This document shows positions 60,046-64,000 of a stretch of 64,000 nt of DNA, one piece after another. Under the pieces are notes generated by a model that saw only the letters and a list, made by a program, of their open reading frames with translations, made no database searches and was not told where the DNA came from. The stretch comes from Paracoccus sp. (in: a-proteobacteria) (lineage in GTDB: Bacteria; Pseudomonadota; Alphaproteobacteria; Rhodobacterales; Rhodobacteraceae), in assembly GCF_030538655.1 (NCBI RefSeq), contig NZ_JAUNTO010000014.1, forward strand, positions 24,741-88,740, read 5' to 3'. Position 1 is the stretch's first letter. Every line of letters begins with the position of its first letter. A program made the position numbers and the translations under genes.

Positions 60046-60783
60046 TTACTGACGCAGCGCGCGCAACGCCTCGGTTTCCTCGGTGGGGTCCAGCGGATCG
60101 CCTGCGCCCATATCGGCCAGTGCGGCATCCAGCCCCTCGATTTCGGACGAGGCCGGGACATAGCCATCGGCGGATTGCCCGAAGTCAGTGGCAAAGCGAT
60201 TGCTCCAGCCACCATTTTCGCGGCAGGCGACAGCGACGACGGCGGTCTGGGCCGTGCCGTGTCGTTCATATTCCCGGCAGATCGTGCCATCGGCGATGCG
60301 ATAGCTGGCGATTGCCGTAAACTCGCCGTCCTCCAGCACGGTGCCCTCGCCCGAGGGCACGCCCTCAAGCGCGGCGATCAGCGGTGCGGACAGCCCGCCG
60401 GGGGCCGGGGTCGGGCCAGGGCCGAACAGCCCGGCGGCATAGCCAATCATGACAGCCGCCGCCGCGACCGAGGCCGCGATGGCGGCGGGCCGCCAGTCGC
60501 GGTTGGCCGGGGCAGGGGGTGTCTGTGCCGTTATCGCCCTTGCCGCGCCGGGCGTGGCGGTGGCCGCGATACTTGCGGCGCGGATGCGGGCGATCAGGGC
60601 GCTGTCGTCATGCGCGGGCAGGGGCGGGGCAGAGGCCGACAATGCCGCACGGGTGGCGCGGAACAGATCGGCCCGCGCGGCCAGCGCGGGGTCGGCGGCG
60701 ATGGCCGCTGCGACGGCGCGGGCCTCGGCCTCGTTCAGTTCGCCATCCGCGAACGCCATCAGCATTTCATCGCTTACCTGCAT
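60046..60783 (-). CDS. anti-sigma factor
   Basis: The 245-residue membrane protein begins with a cytosolic anti-sigma domain (MLMAFADGELNEAEARAVAAAIAADPALAARADLFRATRAALS). One transmembrane helix follows (about 107-124, AIAASVAAAAVMIGYAAGLF), then a periplasmic part with two Cys (GTICREYER and AVACREN) and a C-terminal acidic tail. It lies behind an ECF sigma gene on the same strand. By family, it should bind and silence that sigma factor until a signal reaches the periplasmic part. Confidence 0.85.
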   Translation of the reverse strand: MQVSDEMLMAFADGELNEAEARAVAAAIAADPALAARADLFRATRAALSASAPPLPAHDDSALIARIRAASIAATATPGAARAITAQTPPAPANRDWRPAAIAASVAAAAVMIGYAAGLFGPGPTPAPGGLSAPLIAALEGVPSGEGTVLEDGEFTAIASYRIADGTICREYERHGTAQTAVVAVACRENGGWSNRFATDFGQSADGYVPASSEIEGLDAALADMGAGDPLDPTEETEALRALRQ

Positions 60784-60872
60784 GTCAGACTGTCCTGTTC
60801 ATCGCTTCTTGTTCGGCATACGCAGGCCGCCACGGATTATTCCGCATGATTTTCACCACACACCCTGAAACG

Positions 60873-61367
60873 TCATCCGTCCATGCCCATTTTGCGCGCC
60901 AGGGCCAACCGCGCGCGGGAAAGCCGGCTCATCACCGTGCCCTTGGGGATGTCCAGCACCTCGGCTGCCTCGGCATAGGACAGTTCATCGACGCAGATCA
61001 GGTGCAGGATTTCGCGTTGTTCGGCGGGCAGTGTTTCCATGGCGGCCCATGCGGTTTCCAGCATCAGCCGCGCCTCGATCCCGGCGCCGGGGTCATGGGG
61101 CAGCGCCTCGGGGGTTTCGTGAACGTCAATGCCGGTGCCTGCGGTGCGGGCGCGGCGGGTCATGTCGATAAAGGCGTTGCGCATGATGCGGAACAGCCAC
61201 GGCTGCATCCGGGTCGAGCGATCAAAGCGCGCCGCGTTGCTGATCGCGCGCTCGACGGTGATCTGCACCAGATCGTCGGCCACATCGGCCCGGCGCGACA
61301 GCGACAGGCCGAACCGCCGCAGGCTGGGCAGGTGCTGCACGAGTTCCTCGCCGAAGTCTTTGTCCAT
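60873..61367 (-). CDS. ECF RNA polymerase sigma factor
   Basis: The 164-residue product has region 2 (LPSLRRFGLSLSRRADVADDLVQITVERAISNAARFDRSTRMQPWLFRIMRNAFIDMTRR) and region 4 (AAMETLPAEQREILHLICVDELSYAEAAEVLDIPKGTVMSRLSRARLALARKM), typical of group IV sigma factors. The ATG at 61367 is chosen for its CGGAGGCAC ribosome site; the open frame above it (to 61442) does not belong. Its anti-sigma gene follows after about 90 bases. It is divergent from the S8 protease gene. Confidence 0.88.
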   Translation of the reverse strand: MDKDFGEELVQHLPSLRRFGLSLSRRADVADDLVQITVERAISNAARFDRSTRMQPWLFRIMRNAFIDMTRRARTAGTGIDVHETPEALPHDPGAGIEARLMLETAWAAMETLPAEQREILHLICVDELSYAEAAEVLDIPKGTVMSRLSRARLALARKMGMDG

Positions 61368-61393
61368 CGGTGTGCCTCCGGCGAAAACGTGGT

Positions 61394-61419
61394 AACGGTC
61401 GATACCGGGGAATATTTCC
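61394..61419 (-). promoter_or_regulatory. candidate ECF-type autoregulatory promoter
   Basis: On the minus strand GGAA (61419-61416) and CGTT (61397-61394) are separated by 18 bases, the pattern of many ECF promoters. It ends 27 bases before the sigma gene ATG. The GGAA lies in a short palindrome, GGAAATATTCC, that could also serve the divergent gene. Confidence 0.45.
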
Positions 61420-61460
61420 TTTAATCTTGCGTTCATGTCCATATGTCAGGGGAATTTGTC

Positions 61461-62936
61461 ATGATCCGCCATCCGCTGGTGCTTTTTATGCTGTCGCTGA
61501 TGCTGGGATTGGGGACCGGCGGTTGGGATGATCGCGGAATGCCGGTTCTGTCCATGGCCTGGGCTGATGATGATGACGATGACAACGATGGTGGCGGCAC
61601 GGGCGGCGGCTCAGCTCGCAGTGGTGGCAATGGCGGTGCTGTGGGCACGACCCGTGGTCCCGGCCAAAACTGGGGCAGCGGCGGGCAGCGCCGGACCATC
61701 CAGCGCCAGCCCGCCCCACGTCAGCCGCGTGCACAGCCGACCCGTCGTGCCCCGGCCGCCGTGCCCGCACCGCCCCCGCCGACGCGGGCCGAGAACGAGA
61801 TTATCGCCCGTGGCTTGAATGAGGCGCAACTGACCGCGCTGGAGGCCGAGGGCTACAGCATCATCCTGCGGCGTGATCTGGCGGGGGGGCAGTCGCTGGT
61901 CCGCCTGCGCAAGCCCGCTGCGGTCACGATGGACGATGCCCGCGCCGCGATTGCCGCGCTGCCGGGGGTGACGGCGGATTTCAACCATTTCTACCGCCCC
62001 GAGGCGACGGCGGGTTGTTCCGGCGACGACTGTCTGATCCGCACCATGGTCGAATGGCCGACCAATGTTCAGTGTGGCGCCGCGCCGGTTATCGGCATGA
62101 TCGACACCGGGCTGAACGAATCTCATGATGCGCTGTCGCAGGCCCGGATCACCCTGCACCGGATCGAAGATATTGAGGGCGTTGCCCAGTCCGACAAGGT
62201 TCACGGCACCGGCGTTGCCGCGCTGCTGGTGGGGGATGCGGATTCGCGCACCCCCGGTCTGGTGCCGCATATGCCGCTGATTGCGGTGGATGCCTTTCAC
62301 AAATCCGCCAGCGACGAACGCGCCGATGCTTTTGCTCTGGTGCAGGGGCTGGACTGGCTGGCGGAACAGGATGTCCGCATCGTGAACATGAGCCTTGCCG
62401 GGCCGATGAACGATCTGCTGTCGGAAAAGGTCGGACAGTTGGACGACCGTAATATCCTGATCGTCGCCGCTGCCGGAAATGCCGGGCCGCGCGCCGCACC
62501 GTCCTTTCCCGCCGCTTTTGACCGGGTGTTGGCGGTGACGGCGGTGGACCGGCGCGGGCAGGCCTATCGCCGCGCCTCGCGCGGGGGGCATATCGACCTG
62601 GCGGCGCCGGGGGTCGAGGTATGGACCGCCGCCTCAATCAGGGGCGCGCGCCCCCAGACCGGCACATCCTTTGCCGCGCCGTTCGTGACCGCTGCCGCCG
62701 CACTGATGTTGCAGGAAAACCCTGACCTGACCCCGGCAGACCTGCGCGACCGCCTGCGCAGCAGCGCCCGTGATCTGGGGGCCGAGGGGCAGGACGACAT
62801 CTATGGCCACGGCCTGCTGACCTTGCCGCAGGTGTGTGGTGGAACGAAAGAGCCGCAACCAGAAGCGGCTGCCCCCCGCAGAGAAACCAGCCGCGCGCCG
62901 GACCCAAGCAGCAGCGAACCCGCCCCGGATGAGTGA
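61461..62936 (+). CDS. secreted S8 (subtilisin-like) serine protease
   Basis: The 491-residue product has a signal peptide (about 1-30, ending SMAWA), an acidic DDDDDDND patch and a Gly/Ser/Arg/Pro-rich low-complexity region (about 36-105). Then comes a peptidase S8 domain with the triad Asp (VIGMIDTG), His (VHGTGVAALL) and Ser (TGTSFAAPFVTAAAALM), and the oxyanion Asn region VAAAGNAGPRA. The end is a Pro/Ser/Glu-rich tail. ATG 61461 follows AGGGGAA; an upstream ATG at 61443 has no such site. It is divergent from the ECF sigma gene, which may control it. Confidence 0.9.
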   Translation: MIRHPLVLFMLSLMLGLGTGGWDDRGMPVLSMAWADDDDDDNDGGGTGGGSARSGGNGGAVGTTRGPGQNWGSGGQRRTIQRQPAPRQPRAQPTRRAPAAVPAPPPPTRAENEIIARGLNEAQLTALEAEGYSIILRRDLAGGQSLVRLRKPAAVTMDDARAAIAALPGVTADFNHFYRPEATAGCSGDDCLIRTMVEWPTNVQCGAAPVIGMIDTGLNESHDALSQARITLHRIEDIEGVAQSDKVHGTGVAALLVGDADSRTPGLVPHMPLIAVDAFHKSASDERADAFALVQGLDWLAEQDVRIVNMSLAGPMNDLLSEKVGQLDDRNILIVAAAGNAGPRAAPSFPAAFDRVLAVTAVDRRGQAYRRASRGGHIDLAAPGVEVWTAASIRGARPQTGTSFAAPFVTAAAALMLQENPDLTPADLRDRLRSSARDLGAEGQDDIYGHGLLTLPQVCGGTKEPQPEAAAPRRETSRAPDPSSSEPAPDE

Positions 62937-63034
62937 TGCGGCATTGAAACCGGCCTGTCGGGGTCAAGAGATGGTCGCTCATCCCCCCAAGGCGACAGAG
63001 CCGCCGCGCAATCACGTGTTCTGAAACGAAACCA

Positions 63035-63072
63035 TGGCGACCCCGGCAGGACTTGAACCTGTAATCTGCCCC
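63035..63072 (-). tRNA. 3' fragment of a tRNA gene
   Basis: On the minus strand: TACAGGTTCAAGTCCTGC, then CGGGGTC, G and CCA. This is a T arm plus 3' acceptor strand with encoded CCA. The 5' part of the tRNA is missing: the sequence further along does not offer a matching GACCCCG or an anticodon arm. It is typical of an integration or deletion scar at a tRNA gene. Confidence 0.65.
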
Positions 63073-63252
63073 CAGGCTGCGGACCTATACCTTCATCTGA
63101 TTTTGTTTAATTATTTGTCTCTGATTTGAGGGTTGGAGGCAAGGGAATGGTAAAAGGCTCTCTGTTTTGGCTATCGGATGGCGCATGGGCAGCATTTGAA
63201 CCTCACTTGCCGCATGGCATGTCCGTCAAGCCGCGTGTAGATGAGAGAGGCG

Positions 63253-63290
63253 GATCAGAAAACAGTCCGGGGGACTAGTTTTCCCGACGA
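63253..63290 (+). repeat. 38-bp palindromic insertion, copy 1
   Basis: GATCAGAAAACAGTCC, then GGGGGACTAG and TTTTCCCGACGA, inserted between the codons for PRVDER and REISGIL of the transposase and flanked by GAGAGA on both sides (63243-63248 and 63294-63299), a possible 6-bp target duplication. Confidence 0.75.
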
Positions 63291-63856
63291 ACGAGAGATC
63301 TCCGGTATTCTTCATGCTCTGAAGGTTGGTTGCCGATGCGTGATATTCCTGTTGAGTACGGACCCGCAAAAACAATCCACAACGGCTATCATCGCTGGTC
63401 ACAACGACGCATCTGGCATTGCATTTTTGAGCAGATGGCGGCGTCCGGACCCGTTCCCGAAGAGCTTTCATCGGGCAGCACTCACGTCAAAGCCCATCGT
63501 TCGGCACAAGGCTCAAAAGGGGGGCGCAAGCGATTGTCACGTCACGTGGAGTAAAATAAAGAAAAATCAATTCGCTGACTGATGGTCGCGGCAGGCCGGT
63601 CGCCTTTGTCCTGACGCCCGGCAATGTCGCTGACATCACAATGGCCGTTCCGTTGGAGATCGCCAATCCCACCAGAGGGTGCTGGCTGACAAGGCCTATG
63701 ATGCCGACGGTCTGCGCCAGTGGCTGAGCAGGGCAAGGATCAAGACCGTAATCCCATCTTCCGCCGCGCGCAGAACGCCATATCCGCTCGATAGAAAAGC
63801 TTATCGAAGGCGCAATGTCATCGAACGGCTCTTTTGCAGGCTTAAGAACTGGCCAA

Positions 63857-63893
63857 TCGTCGGGAAAACAGTCCCCTGGACTGTTTTCTGATC
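63857..63893 (-). repeat. 37-bp palindromic insertion, copy 2
   Basis: Reverse complement of copy 1 with one substitution and one missing base. Its core GAAAACAGTCC / GGACTGTTTTC is a near-perfect palindrome. It splits LKNW from ATRYDRLAKNY in the transposase gene. Confidence 0.8.
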
Positions 63894-63951
63894 CTCCTCA
63901 TATACTGCAACACGATACGATCGCCTCGCCAAAAACTATATATCGGCTGAC

Positions 63952-64000
63952 CTGCCCCCCGTTCGTCCCTCGTTCATAACAAGAGTCCTTGGGGTTGATA
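63952..64000. other. right edge of the window
   Basis: Nothing recognisable; the sequence after the transposase remnant no longer matches IS5-type C-termini. Confidence 0.4.

Larger units (their letters stand above)
63148..63948 (+). pseudogene. IS5-family transposase pseudogene
   Basis: Segments of one IS5-type DDE transposase occur in order but in different frames: FWLSDGAWAAFEPHLPHGMSVKPRVDER from 63166, ISGILHALKVGC(R) from about 63300, SSGSTHVKAHRSAQGSKGG to about 63525, DGRGRPVAFVLTPGNVADITMAVPL (63577-63655), DKAYDADGLRQWL and RRRNVIERLFCRLKNW (63685-63854), and ATRYDRLAKNYISA (63907-63948). A short block (RSRGGRTTKIHA in relatives) is deleted after 63525. Two palindromic insertions interrupt it at 63253 and 63857. 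The element cannot move itself. Confidence 0.85.

Noticed and set aside
62937-63034. Full tRNA gene at the right end
   Set aside because: Only the T arm and acceptor 3' strand are present; no matching 5' acceptor, D arm or anticodon arm could be found.

Overview
The window looks like a chromosomal segment of an alphaproteobacterium of the Rhodobacteraceae, most likely Paracoccus or a close relative. The grounds are the high GC content, the separate atpGDC end of an F1-ATPase operon, a phosphatidylcholine synthase, a vitamin B12-dependent class II ribonucleotide reductase, an NDUFS4-like complex I subunit, a VPLPA-CTERM protein and several gene pairs typical of that family. Genus is an inference from gene content and was not tested by alignment.

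Layout. 1-2.9 kb: ATP synthase gamma, beta and epsilon, followed by a terminator and an H-type lectin gene. 3.4-9.5 kb: alpha/beta hydrolase, DsbA-like isomerase, prs, xseA, a VPLPA-CTERM surface protein and purD. 9.5-10.3 kb: a decayed glutathione peroxidase gene. 10.3-13.6 kb: capsule-type genes kdsA, kpsE and kpsT. 13.7-24.2 kb: DNA repair and housekeeping (UDG-like, SseB-like, pcs, a solute-binding protein, a UbiH-like hydroxylase, pyrimidine nucleotidase, GntR regulator, AlkA-like glycosylase, esterase, uvrB). 24.2-26.8 kb: a run of small envelope proteins (two I78 peptidase inhibitors, SodC, an MliC-like lysozyme inhibitor) around an NDUFS4 homologue and an acetyltransferase. 26.8-32.3 kb: tRNA-Arg, BI-1 family protein, quinone oxidoreductase, XRE regulator, inositol-phosphatase family protein, mgtE and formyl-THF cycloligase. 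32.3-39.6 kb: nrdJ behind candidate NrdR boxes, a 0.9 kb gene-free region rich in structure, then accD and folC on the other strand. 39.7-49.9 kb: cls, phhB, a CPBP protease, ilvD, two unknowns, the carboxyspermidine route of spermidine synthesis, an AI-2E family permease and an Ala/Pro-rich exported protein.

49.9-59.0 kb (minus strand) is a complete selenocysteine cassette: fdoG (in-frame UGA), fdoH, fdoI, fdhE, selA, selB and selC, in one direction with stop/start overlaps at most junctions. It supplies a periplasmic-type formate dehydrogenase together with the enzymes and the tRNA needed to translate its selenocysteine; selD and fdhD are not in the window. 59.2-62.9 kb: xthA, then an ECF sigma factor and its anti-sigma divergent from a secreted S8 protease.

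The last kilobase is accessory DNA: a 3' fragment of a tRNA gene, then a wrecked IS5-type transposase gene carrying two nearly identical 37-38 bp palindromes in opposite orientation.

Two dispersed intergenic repeat families run through the window. One is a GC-rich hairpin joined to an AAATATCC core (five copies, two of them in a 136 bp tandem duplication). The other is a 31-37 bp motif containing CAAACA (four copies). The most unusual stretch is nrdJ-folC (36.45-37.35 kb): a nested-stem candidate small RNA ending in a terminator, an 11 bp-period array of TGTGCACA cores, and a further long hairpin.
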